Positions 34,836 to 43,075 of a DNA stretch of 64,000 nucleotides are shown here, piece by piece. This DNA is from Sphingobium sp. YR768 (GTDB lineage Bacteria; Pseudomonadota; Alphaproteobacteria; Sphingomonadales; Sphingomonadaceae). Both the position numbers and the translations under genes were made by a program. The DNA is taken from the NCBI RefSeq assembly GCF_900111125.1, contig NZ_FOGE01000007.1, positions 1 through 64,000 on the forward strand. The letters are read 5' to 3'. Position 1 is the first letter of the stretch; each line of letters begins with the position of its first letter. The notes below the pieces were generated by a model. It saw only the letters and a list, made by a program, of their open reading frames with translations. It was not told the origin of the DNA and did no database searches.

Positions 34836-35612
34836 CTACGCTGCTTCGGCATTTTCTGCCTCGCGCAGTCCCGCGATCAGGTCGATAGCCATCGAGCTGT
34901 ACGGCGCTTGCGGCAGGACCGCGCGCTCGAGCGTGCGTAGGCCGCTCGTCACGTTGTTCTCCCGCCCGAGATCCCGCGCCATTTCAATGTTCTCCCAGAC
35001 AGCGACCAGATACTGAAGCCGCTCCCGTCGGCTTTCGACAAGCTTCTCGCGGTTCAGTCCCAGAGAGTCGATCGTAACGCGTCCGACGCCGGTGATTCCG
35101 ACCGCCTTGTCGAGCTTGAAGCGGATGTGATCGCGCGGATTGCAGGCGGACGGATCGATCAAGAGCGGCGTCTCGTTCGCGACCGTCCTGCCGACGCAGT
35201 TCCTGACGGCGGGATCCTCTAGCGGGAACAGGTTCTTCTTGTAGCTGCCGTTGCACATCTTGCAGCTCCAAAGCAGGTTGTCCCAGGTATAGGCCAGCCA
35301 GTAATAGCCAGGACGCTTCAACTTAGCGTCCTTTGACTGCCGCCACGCCGCTTTGGGTCTGAAATGCTCGACCTCGCCGTAGCTAACGTCCTCGATCTTG
35401 CTTTCGCAGAAGCAGCACTTCCATCGCTGCGCTGACTTGAGTATCTGTCTGACGTCCTCGTGGCCGTAGACGCCGACGTCGAACGAGAACTTCCCCTTCA
35501 GCGTGGTATATAGTGCCGGGTCCGCGTCATGCGCGGCGATCTTGGTCTGGACCAAGCCCGCGCCGCCGCCGAGTTGTGGGGGCGTGTCGGTCGGTCGGTC
35601 GATCCGTATCAT
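34836..35612 (-). CDS. HNH endonuclease, PtuB-like partner of the ATPase
   Basis: 258 residues. The nuclease core has WKCCFCESKIED, then VEHFRPKAAW carrying the catalytic His, and LLWSCKMCNGSYKKNLFPL, so two CxxC zinc knuckles flank the HNH site. This is the arrangement of PtuB/TIGR02646-type HNH proteins that pair with an ATPase in Septu and retron-linked defence systems. The ATG overlaps the ATPase stop (ATGA); the longer frame upstream would lie inside the ATPase gene. It should cut nucleic acid when released or activated by the ATPase. Confidence 0.8.
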   Translation of the reverse strand: MIRIDRPTDTPPQLGGGAGLVQTKIAAHDADPALYTTLKGKFSFDVGVYGHEDVRQILKSAQRWKCCFCESKIEDVSYGEVEHFRPKAAWRQSKDAKLKRPGYYWLAYTWDNLLWSCKMCNGSYKKNLFPLEDPAVRNCVGRTVANETPLLIDPSACNPRDHIRFKLDKAVGITGVGRVTIDSLGLNREKLVESRRERLQYLVAVWENIEMARDLGRENNVTSGLRTLERAVLPQAPYSSMAIDLIAGLREAENAEAA

Positions 35613-36979
35613 TTCCGCCGGTCGCCCCGGACCACAGCCAGTGTGCGCTCGACCACGCGCTTCACGACTTCGTCGTCCTCGTTCCACCCCGGGGCGAGCG
35701 CGGAGACACGTGTCTCGAGCGCCGTCAGCTCGCGCTCGTCTTCCTCTGTGAGATTGATCTTATCCAAGAGCTCCAGCCGCCGCTGAACGGCCGCGCTGGT
35801 TTCTCGGCTCCGCGCGGAGGGCAATCCGAATAACTCGCTGGTCAAGAGTTGGTCGACGCTCCAGTCCTTCACGACTGAAGGCTCGTTGATGATCTCGACC
35901 TGCCCCTCTGTCTCGTCCATCTGGAGCAGCACCAGATTTTGATCAAGATAGTCCTGCGCCATGAGCGGGCTGTGGGCGGTCGCGATGAACTGGACGTTGG
36001 GGAAGTGCGTGGTCAGCTTCGCGCGAAGCTCGCGCTGCCAGCGTGGGTGAAGGTGGAGGTCGATCTCGTCGACGATGACGACGGCCGGCTCGCGCATCGG
36101 GCGGTCGCTCTTATCGTAGTGGTTGAACAGGCGCCAGGCTATGTCGACCGTCCAGGCCGTCACGGTCTGGTAACCCAGGCTCAGCTGTCTCAACGGCACC
36201 TCGCCGTGAGTGGTCTTAACCCGGACACCATAGGGCATGTCCCCGAGACCGGCCGTCGCGGGCGGGTTGATGTGAATGTCCGATGCGTTTTCGACGTCCG
36301 GCAAGATCTCGGCGAGCATGTCCGTGAGCGCCTTGAGGCGCATGCGCTGTCCGCGCTGCCTGAACTTCGCCACGTGGTAGTCCAGCCGCTGGAGAACGTT
36401 CTCGGCGTCGATCAGTTCGACGGCCGGATCGAAAAGTGAAGCGACCGGGTCCGGGATGGTCTCGTCGGTTCCCGTCGCGCGGACGTGACGACCTGCTCCG
36501 TACGCGAACACCACAGGCTGGTTGAAAGTCCGCTTCATGCCGCCGTTCCAGTCGGCCGCCTGGAACTTTCCGGCCCGCCGCTGGATGGTCGCGTCGCAAC
36601 TGATCGGATTGGGGCGTCCACCCCGGCCGTCCAGCGTCAGGCCGCCGACCATGCTGAGGGTGATCCGCGTGTCCATGTCAACGCCGTTGCGGACTAGGCC
36701 GTCGAGGTAGCTATTGTCCCCCTCGGCCGCGAGCTCGGGCAGGAAGCCGCGCTCGCCGGTTGGGTCGCCTTCGTAGCGGTTGCCGAGGTCGGGACGCATC
36801 CGCGTGAGGCATTCGAGAAGGGTCGTCTTGCCGACGTTGTTCTCGCCCAGGATCAGCGTCCAGCGAGCAGGTCGCGTGCCGTCCGTCGTAAGGTCAAGGT
36901 GCTGCGGCTCGCCGAACGACTTGACGTTCTCGAGCTCGAGGCGGGTGAAATAGAGGTGATCGCCGAAGCTGGTGGGCAT
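35609..36979 (-). CDS. AAA ATPase, PtuA-like (overlapping-gene pair with HNH)
   Basis: 456 residues of the SMC/OLD-like ATPase class. FTRLELENVKSFGEPQHLDL leads into the Walker A loop LILGENNVGKTTLLECL. The signature region VPLRQLSLGYQTVTAW precedes the Walker B VVIVDEIDLHLHPRWQ and FIATAHSPLMA. A charged helical C-terminus follows. Coupled with the HNH gene it resembles Septu (PtuAB), but no reverse transcriptase or other partner is present. ATG at 36979 follows a TTG and AGGAT. The RiPP precursor follows the pair on the same strand. Confidence 0.82.
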   Translation of the reverse strand: MPTSFGDHLYFTRLELENVKSFGEPQHLDLTTDGTRPARWTLILGENNVGKTTLLECLTRMRPDLGNRYEGDPTGERGFLPELAAEGDNSYLDGLVRNGVDMDTRITLSMVGGLTLDGRGGRPNPISCDATIQRRAGKFQAADWNGGMKRTFNQPVVFAYGAGRHVRATGTDETIPDPVASLFDPAVELIDAENVLQRLDYHVAKFRQRGQRMRLKALTDMLAEILPDVENASDIHINPPATAGLGDMPYGVRVKTTHGEVPLRQLSLGYQTVTAWTVDIAWRLFNHYDKSDRPMREPAVVIVDEIDLHLHPRWQRELRAKLTTHFPNVQFIATAHSPLMAQDYLDQNLVLLQMDETEGQVEIINEPSVVKDWSVDQLLTSELFGLPSARSRETSAAVQRRLELLDKINLTEEDERELTALETRVSALAPGWNEDDEVVKRVVERTLAVVRGDRRK

Positions 36980-37455
36980 CAATGTATCCTAGCTGCAGCC
37001 CTGAGAGCTTTGGCAAAGTTTTGCGTCCGTTTCGGTCCAGATTGTGGGCGCCGGGCAAGATGCTGCCATACGACGTGAAGGTTCAGCAAGCGGCGTGTGC
37101 GCTTCGTCGCCGGTAAAGCTATATTGCACGCAGCCGACATGAACAAGAGCCCGAAGATGGGACGCACGTTCGGAACCACAAACGATCGCATGTGGGATTT
37201 ATGCTCGTCGGAGACTTGCTGAACGAAGGTCCGCGTCTGACGACAGCGGACATTGGCTTCAATCGCAGCGAACGACGGGAAAGTCGAAGGGTTTCGGGCG
37301 CCGGCAGGCGTACGAAAGTCTCACATGTACGACCCGCGGGGGCCTCAGGCGATAGGCTATGGGCATTTCGGGTCGGCGCCGTTTCGCGGACTGGCACAAT
37401 CGCCGGTAGGGTGCGATGGACGGGAACCAGGCGGTAGGCATTTTGTCCGGGGCGG
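36980..37455. other. Intergenic, upstream of the ATPase gene
   Basis: About 475 bases between the defence-like pair and the IS91-type tail. Frames on both strands look like shadows. The promoter of the ATPase operon and one end of the IS91-type element should lie here, but neither can be pinned down. Confidence 0.4.
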
Positions 37456-37587
37456 TCAGCATAATCGGTGCGTGCTGCCATCATTCTGGTTGTGAGCGGC
37501 GGCATGGATCGCTTCCAGCGCAAGCGCCGTGATTTCCTGCCACGACGCTTTGACAGGATGGATATGGAGCAGTTCATGCCGGTTCAT
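37456..37587 (-). CDS. Small ORF overlapping the IS91 transposase stop
   Basis: 43 residues (MNRHELLHIHPVKASWQEIT ... EAIHAAAHNQND). The ATG overlaps the transposase stop as ATGA, the form of translational coupling. The composition is protein-like, but I recognise no family. It may be an accessory frame of the IS91-type element. Confidence 0.35.
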   Translation of the reverse strand: MNRHELLHIHPVKASWQEITALALEAIHAAAHNQNDGSTHRLC

Positions 37588-38512
37588 GACGTAATCTCCG
37601 GGATCGGCATCAGGATGTCCGGCGGTGCTCGCGGCTGTCGCCACCGTTCGAAGGTCTCGATGATGATCATATGCCCGCCGCAGCAAGGGCATGGTGGTCG
37701 CAGATCGACGGGTTCTTCCAGGATCGCCTCGTCAGGCGGCGCAGAAACCTCGAGCAACGCGCGAGCACGCGCGAGGTTGGCTTTGCGCGATGAGCTGGCC
37801 AGCAGACCGTAATGCCGGATACGATGGAAGCCACGAGGCAGGACGTGCGACATGAACCGCCGGATAAACTCGTCGGTCGCGAGTGTCATAACGCTTTGGC
37901 GTTCGGGTCCATCGCGACGGTAATCTTTGTAGCACAGCGTGACGCCCTTCTCGTCGAAACTGATCAACCGGCGGTTCGAGATGGCGATCCGGTGAGTATA
38001 GCGGGACAGATAGGCGAGCACCGCTTCAGGGCCCGCAAAGGGCGCCTTTGCATAGACCACCCATCGCGTCTTCCGGATCGGCGCCAGATGACGCAGGAAG
38101 GCGCGCCGTTCGGCAAGTGATGCGAGCGATCCGAAGAAGGCGAGCTTGCCGGCGTCATAAAGCTGGATCAGCCGGGTCAGGAACAGACGGCGAAACCGCT
38201 TGCCTAGGACACGCACCGGCAAAAGGAAGGCGGGGCGCGTCGATATCCATCGCGTCCCGTCGAGTGCGATGCCGCCACCCGGCACCACCATATGGACGTG
38301 GGGATGGTGCGTAAGGGCCGAGCCCCATGTGTGGAGCACGGCGGTGATCCCGATCCTGGCGCCTAGATGCCTGGGATCGGCCGCGATCGTCAGCATAGTC
38401 TCCGACGCTGCCTTGAACAGCAGATCATAGACCACCGCCTTGTTCTGGAAAGCGACGCTGGCGATCTCCGCCGGTAGCGTGAAGACGACGTGAAAGTATC
38501 CGACCGGCAAAA
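37584..38512 (-). pseudogene. IS91-family transposase, N-terminally truncated
   Basis: The frame starts in the middle of a rolling-circle transposase: LLPVGYFHVVFTLPAEIA, TAVLHTWGSALTHHPHVHMVVPGGG with the HUH histidines, then YLSRYTHRIAISNRRLISFDE with the catalytic tyrosine region. The C-terminal zinc motif PPCPCCGGHMIIIE is present. The N-terminal zinc-finger part (about 100 residues) is missing. The break coincides with the left copy of a 77-bp repeat at 38513. Loss of the start probably inactivates it. Confidence 0.82.
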
Positions 38513-38589
38513 GGTCAGCGTAACAACCGCTCAACTGGCGGAGAAGCGTATATTTCGCTAATATCCTCCAAGGTAACCGGCAAACAGGT
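38513..38589. repeat. 77-bp direct repeat, left copy
   Basis: Begins GGTCAGCGTAACAACC and ends ACCGGCAAACAGGT. It is identical to 40574-40650 except for one base (CCTCC against CTTCC). It sits exactly at the broken N-terminus of the IS91-type transposase and at the 3' end of the MFS gene. Confidence 0.93.
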
Positions 38590-39779
38590 CAATTTCGTCT
38601 GCTGACCGGTGAGGCGGACCATGTGCCATTGAATATCCGCCAGCCAATTATTCCCGCGCCGACGCCAAGAACGCCACCTACCACATAGGCGCTCGGCGCG
38701 TCGTTCGGCACGAAGAAACCGCCAGCGACATAACCGCCGATCGCGGCGGTGCGCGTCACCGCGCCATAGATCGCAGCAACCTTGCCATGATCAGCGGGCG
38801 AGCATTCCGATTGAAGCAAGGTCCGTACCGCCACATTGTGGATGCTGTTCGCGCCGCCTCCGGCAATGAAGGCAATGGCAACAACCGTAACACCGATCGG
38901 ACCAAGGCCCACCAGCAGCATGGTCGCCCCCATGAAGGCAGCCGCACCGAATGCGGCCAAACCGATCCGACGGCCTATTACCCGTTCAGCCAGTGCCGCG
39001 CCGATCAGCATCCCACCGGCCCAGAGTGCCGTCAGCACGCCGAATATCGTTGAGCCTCTCCCCAGCGTCACAGTGACGAGGAACACAAAGGCAACATCGG
39101 CAATCGCGGTCGCGAACACTTCCAGACTGAGCGCCCCGGTGGCCACCATCGCCCGTCGATTGCGGAGCAGCGGTCGATAGTCGGCAAAGAGCGTCCGCCC
39201 CTCATTCTCACTTCGTTGCGGCCTGCGGCGAAGGCCACTTGTCGCGACGACGAGTAGCAGCAATCCGAAACTGGCGGCGTCGGCCAGGAGCGCAGTGCGC
39301 GATCCCACCCAGCCTACCAGCACTCCGCCCGCGACAGGGCCGACGAGCATTCCAAGGCTGCGAACCATTTCCAAAAACGAATTCGCGCGCGCAAGCGTCA
39401 TGCCCAGCGCGCCCGCCAGCACCGGGATCAGCGCAAAGGTGGCGGCGCTGCTGATCGTGAACAGCACACTCAAGAGCGCCGCCCCGGCGAGGGTGGACGG
39501 GGGATAGAGTGCGATGAACGCGATCACTACGGCTTGCAGCGCCGACACCACGACCAGCACCCGCGCCGCATCCCGGCTATCGATCAGGCGACCCACATAG
39601 GGTGCCGCGATTAAACCGGGCAGTAGTTCCGCGATCAGTAGTACCGGCACGGCGTAGGCGGGCGCATTGTCGGCCGTGCGGAACATCAGCGTCACCAGAG
39701 TGATTTCGTCACCGATGGTCGAAGCCGTCAGCGCTGCAAGGACCAGCCACCCCCAGCCTTGCCGAAATTCAACCCCCAC
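38589..39779 (-). CDS. MFS efflux transporter (MFS_3 type)
   Basis: 396 residues with 12 predicted membrane segments in the pattern of the EntS/macrolide-efflux branch: ASTIGDEITLVTLMFR at the start, then PYVGRLIDSRDAARVLVV (the loop 2-3 motif) and ARANSFLEMVRSLGMLVGPVAGG. The last residues (SASPVSRRN) run into the repeat at 38589, so the natural C-terminus may be slightly altered. Substrates could be drugs, siderophores or a peptide. It lies within a segment flanked by direct repeats together with a methyltransferase. Confidence 0.8.
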   Translation of the reverse strand: MGVEFRQGWGWLVLAALTASTIGDEITLVTLMFRTADNAPAYAVPVLLIAELLPGLIAAPYVGRLIDSRDAARVLVVVSALQAVVIAFIALYPPSTLAGAALLSVLFTISSAATFALIPVLAGALGMTLARANSFLEMVRSLGMLVGPVAGGVLVGWVGSRTALLADAASFGLLLLVVATSGLRRRPQRSENEGRTLFADYRPLLRNRRAMVATGALSLEVFATAIADVAFVFLVTVTLGRGSTIFGVLTALWAGGMLIGAALAERVIGRRIGLAAFGAAAFMGATMLLVGLGPIGVTVVAIAFIAGGGANSIHNVAVRTLLQSECSPADHGKVAAIYGAVTRTAAIGGYVAGGFFVPNDAPSAYVVGGVLGVGAGIIGWRIFNGTWSASPVSRRN

Positions 39780-39967
39780 TCATCAACCCTTCCGTATTGG
39801 CCTGCTCTGTGCTGAATTGCGCGCTGCAACCGGATCATGGCAAAGGGAATAGCGGATTACGGTGACAGGCGCTGGACCTTTCCGATCAGTTCGCGAAAAA
39901 CAGGCGATACCCGCCGTCACAGCCCGTTTTGCCGCAGAGCGGCTCAAAAATTGGTGCGGGACGTCGC

Positions 39968-40567
39968 TCATTGGCGTTTCGCCGCGTCATAGTAGTTGTT
40001 GCCGCCGTCATCAGTAAGACAACAAACCAGATCAAGGCCGACCTTATTCAGGCAAGTTGCATAGGCATCGGCCCCAAGCGAAAGCGAGGCCCGCCCGGTC
40101 AGCGTGTCGTTCCATTCACAAGCCTGCTCTGGCGCGCTGAAAAGTAACCGGCCACCGGGATCGAGGGCGTCAGCTATCTTGCTAAGCACCCTCTGCTGGT
40201 CGTTTGCATCAAGCAGGAAAATAAGGCCGATCGATATAGCTCCTTCGAAAGTGCGCCCGAAGAAGGAGCTATCCTGCGCCGTTTCGCATGCGACAGGCAC
40301 GGCAGGAAGGTTGTCATGGAACGCGCTGACAAGCGAGCGCGACGCATCGATGCCGAATACGACAAACCCATCATCGTTGAGCGCCTTCGCGATCGGAACG
40401 CCGGAACCACATCCCACATCAACGATAGGCGACGTTGGCGCCAGACATTCCTTTGCCCATGACCGCACCAGCGTTGCCCCGATCTCGGATCGGATCGCTA
40501 TGAATCTGTCGGCAACAGCTTCCCAGCCCAGGGAATGGTCGGTCGTCACCAAATGCCTCCAGCTCAT
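39968..40567 (-). CDS. Class I SAM-dependent methyltransferase
   Basis: 199 residues with the SAM-binding motif PIVDVGCGSGVPIAKAL, the acidic loop VVFGIDASRSLV and the post-I region GAISIGLIFLLDAND. The substrate is not evident. It precedes the MFS gene on the same strand (gap 188 bases). A methyltransferase with an exporter could form a resistance or secretion pair (inference). Confidence 0.8.
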   Translation of the reverse strand: MSWRHLVTTDHSLGWEAVADRFIAIRSEIGATLVRSWAKECLAPTSPIVDVGCGSGVPIAKALNDDGFVVFGIDASRSLVSAFHDNLPAVPVACETAQDSSFFGRTFEGAISIGLIFLLDANDQQRVLSKIADALDPGGRLLFSAPEQACEWNDTLTGRASLSLGADAYATCLNKVGLDLVCCLTDDGGNNYYDAAKRQ

Positions 40568-40573
40568 TGTGAG

Positions 40574-40650
40574 GGTCAGCGTAACAACCGCTCAACTGGC
40601 GGAGAAGCGTATATTTCGCTAATATCTTCCAAGGTAACCGGCAAACAGGT
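40574..40650. repeat. 77-bp direct repeat, right copy
   Basis: The second copy of the sequence at 38513-38589, in the same orientation, just upstream of the methyltransferase start. The two copies bracket about 2 kb holding the transporter and methyltransferase genes. Confidence 0.93.
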
Positions 40651-41053
40651 GTTTTCCGGCATGGCCGGTTTCGGGTGCGCGCCAGTGACTGCGGAGCGAC
40701 CGACTTGTGGCGCACTGCAGACCGGCCGGCATGCTAGACCCAAATGACGGGTTTCAGGGTAAGCCGACATAGGCGTGGCCAAGCCGGAACGACCGGGTCT
40801 GGTCGCCTGCCGTCGAAAGCGACCGCCGACTTGTGAGACAAATTTGCCGTCCGCGACGATTTCGACAACGGCGGGTTCGACCGAGAGCTGCCGTTCGCGA
40901 GCGTTCCGACAAGGATCGAGTTTCGGAAAGCTTCTGGTTTCTCGAGACCTCATCATCAGCACGAAACGGGATGCGAGCGGTCGGGATCAGTCATCGCCGC
41001 CAGCCCGTATTGGTGCTATTTGCGCCTTTCACGTCCCTTTGAAGGTCAGCCTA
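40651..41053. other. Intergenic region
   Basis: About 400 bases. The frames here are not protein-like. The sequence before 41054 (GAAGGTCAGCCTA) gives a weak ribosome site for the molbindin gene. Nothing else is seen. Confidence 0.4.
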
Positions 41054-41260
41054 ATGAAGATCAGCGCACGTAACCAGATAACAGGCCGGGTGGCATCCAT
41101 TCAGCCGGGCGCGGTGAATGGGTCGGTCAAGGTGGATATAGGCAATGGCGTTGTCATCACCGCTAACATCACCGAGGAGGCAATCGCCGACCTTTCCCTC
41201 GCCGAGGGCGACGAGGTGACCGTCCTCATCAAAGCAAGCGACGTGCTGATCGGCAAGTGA
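41054..41260 (+). CDS. mop: Molbindin (Mop/TOBE-domain protein)
   Basis: 68 residues forming a single TOBE domain: MKISARNQITGRVASIQPGAVNGSVKVDI and EGDEVTVLIKASDVLIGK. Mop proteins form hexamers that bind molybdate or tungstate and buffer oxyanion levels in the cytoplasm. The start at 41054 is fixed by the conserved first residues. A longer frame from 40775 is not homologous. The ModE-like gene next to it fits a molybdate theme, but no transporter genes are present. Confidence 0.88.
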   Translation: MKISARNQITGRVASIQPGAVNGSVKVDIGNGVVITANITEEAIADLSLAEGDEVTVLIKASDVLIGK

Positions 41261-41344
41261 CGTGCGCGTCGGTGCTTTGACGCTGCAACCCGGCATGGGA
41301 GATGCGTTTGGCCATTGAAGGACTGCTGAGGGTCAACGTCCAGA

Positions 41345-41669
41345 TTGCGGGGTGCGAAGCCGGCAATCAGGCCGGGCAAGGCACTCGTTCTGGACGCCAT
41401 TGCCAGTACCGGGGCAATCTCGGCCGCCGGCCGCGATCTCGAGATGAGCTACCGGCGTATCTGGCTGCTCGTCGATAGCCTCAATCACGCCTGGGCCGAG
41501 CCGGTTGTTCAAACTCGTGTTGGCGTGGGAAAGCGGGTGGCGCCAGCTTACTGCGTTCGGCGTGCGGGTGCTCGCCAGCTACCGCAACATTGAGGCACGC
41601 ATGGTTTCCGCAGTCGGCGGAGCGGACTTTGACTGGCTGATCGGCGCTCTCAAATGCCCGGGCGAATAG
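41345..41669 (+). pseudogene. ModE-type regulator, frameshifted
   Basis: From TTG at 41345 the frame encodes a ModE N-terminal winged helix (LVLDAIASTGAISAAGRDLEMSYRRIWLLVDSLN). Near 41530, within TGGGAAAGCGGGTGG, the frame shifts. The homologous continuation (WRQLTAFGVRVLASYRNIEARMVSAVGG) runs in another frame to TAG at 41667-41669. The molybdate-binding part is absent, as in the short ModE-like family. The product is probably inactive. Confidence 0.7.
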
Positions 41670-42307
41670 TCGCGGCGCTTCGTCCATCCCGTCATCGCCC
41701 GAGCCAAACGGGTAGCCACTGTGAGCCATCGGCAGTTACCGGGGCCGAACGGCTTGGCGTTGTCAATCCTCGCCAGCGTCATATCGGCAGGCCGACCGCC
41801 CATATCAGCCAGGAACAGGGCATAGTCACCGGCCTATGCCGAAGAGAGCGCTATCCGGCGAGTTCTTCGAAAGGAAAGCAGTCGTTACGATCTAAACATT
41901 CCCCAGCTCACACACCCCTTAGGTGTGTAGAGGCGTCCTTGCCAGGACGTGGCTGAACCATTCCGCCGAGGCTGTTGCACTTCCGTCTTTTTGGAACGTG
42001 CGTTTCACACATTGGAAGGTTCTCCCGCGAAGCCCCATCATGCGGCAGCAAATGTTGACCGCGAAGACGACCGTGCTCCAGGCAAGTTCATCTCTATATC
42101 GCTTTTAGGGGCTTGCATTCTGAGTCGCTATTAGACGACGGCCTGGGTCGACATCGGAATGCGGCAGCCGCGAATTTGCTGCCATACGCGGCGTAGCGGG
42201 TGGACGTGTCGGATACCTATCCGATAGCTGTGGTAGGTCATTGGTGGCGCAAAGAGCCCAAAATCGGGAAACGATCCATTTTTCGTCAACGCCATTGCGA
42301 AATCAAT
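41670..42307. other. Intergenic region with an HNH/AP2-like fragment
   Basis: No intact gene. On the minus strand at about 41690-41850 a fragment reads YALFLADMGGRPADMTLARIDNAKPFGPGNCRW, which resembles the DRIDNDGxYxPxNCRW signature of phage HNH/AP2-type endonucleases. It has a stop just before it and no start. The remainder is featureless. Confidence 0.4.
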
Positions 42308-42335
42308 TTGCTCAACGAGAAGGTTTTGATATACA
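42308..42335 (+). promoter_or_regulatory. Candidate promoter of the VapBC-like pair
   Basis: TTGCTC (42308-42313) and TATACA (42330-42335) with 16 bases between, 28 bases before the antitoxin start. A GATAT...ATATC inverted repeat overlaps the -10 and could be the autoregulatory operator of the antitoxin. Confidence 0.4.
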
Positions 42336-42362
42336 TTATGGTTAGGATATCTTGAGAGGTGA

Positions 42363-42596
42363 ATGATGCAGGTAGCCAAATGGGGCAATAGTCTGGCTGT
42401 GCGACTGCCCGCCGCAATCGTGGAGGCGCTCGGATTGCAGGAGGGCGACGACATCGTGTTTCACGTCTCCGACCCTCACAATATGGGGATTGTCCGGTCG
42501 CCTCGCCGGGATGAAATGCTGCAACGCTTGCGATCTTTCCGTGGACGCCTGCCCGCCGACTTCAAATTCGATCGGGAAGAGGTGAATGCCAGGTAG
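42363..42596 (+). CDS. AbrB/MazE-type antitoxin
   Basis: 77 residues with a swapped-hairpin AbrB DNA-binding fold (MMQVAKWGNSLAVRLPAAIVEALGLQEGDDIVFHV) and a C-terminal toxin-binding tail (LRSFRGRLPADFKFDREEV). GAGAGG lies just upstream. Its last 11 bases overlap the toxin gene, the usual layout for a toxin-antitoxin pair. Confidence 0.88.
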   Translation: MMQVAKWGNSLAVRLPAAIVEALGLQEGDDIVFHVSDPHNMGIVRSPRRDEMLQRLRSFRGRLPADFKFDREEVNAR

Positions 42597-43002
42597 TTTC
42601 CTCGATACCAATGTGCTGGTCTATCTTGCCTCCGGCGACGAGAGCAAATCCGGGCGGGTCGAAGCCCTGCTTGCCGGGGAATGCACGCTGAGTGTGCAGG
42701 TGCTCAATGAGTTTGCCAACGTGGCAAGGCGCAAGATGAGTTTCGGCTGGGGCGAGGTTCGAGATTTCCTTGCGATCGTCCGCGCCCTGACGGTCATCGT
42801 GCCGATCGGAATCGAAACGCATAACGACGGTCTGCGCCTGAGCGAGCGCTATCGCTTCTCCATTTATGACGCCATGATCGTCAGCGCGGCGCTGCTGGCG
42901 GAATGCGACACGCTCTGGTCGGAAGATATGCAGGACGGATTGGTGGTCGAGGATCGGCTGACCATCCGCAATCCCTTCGCGACCGGCGCGGGGCCGCAAT
43001 GA
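42586..43002 (+). CDS. PIN-domain toxin (VapC-like)
   Basis: 138 residues forming a PIN ribonuclease. FLDTNVLVYLA holds the first catalytic Asp, LNEFANVARRK the Glu, and YDAMIVSAALLAECDTLWSEDMQDG the later Asp residues. Such toxins cleave tRNA or other RNA unless bound by the antitoxin. Coupled to the AbrB-like gene by overlap. It probably stabilises the mobile element. Confidence 0.88.
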   Translation: MPGSFLDTNVLVYLASGDESKSGRVEALLAGECTLSVQVLNEFANVARRKMSFGWGEVRDFLAIVRALTVIVPIGIETHNDGLRLSERYRFSIYDAMIVSAALLAECDTLWSEDMQDGLVVEDRLTIRNPFATGAGPQ

Positions 43003-43075
43003 CGCGCGCGCTGACACGATGCGTCGCGAGCAGCGCCGTTGACCATGCTTTTGATCACCGCGCCGGAGCGTACTG

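Noticed and set aside
34581..36979. Retron-type defence system (ATPase plus HNH)
   Set aside because: No reverse transcriptase and no msr/msd-like RNA region found nearby, so the pair is described as Septu-like only.
36979..37577. Minus-strand frames between the ATPase gene and the IS91 tail
   Set aside because: Arg/Pro/Ser-rich, no motif, inconsistent with neighbouring codon choice; judged non-coding.
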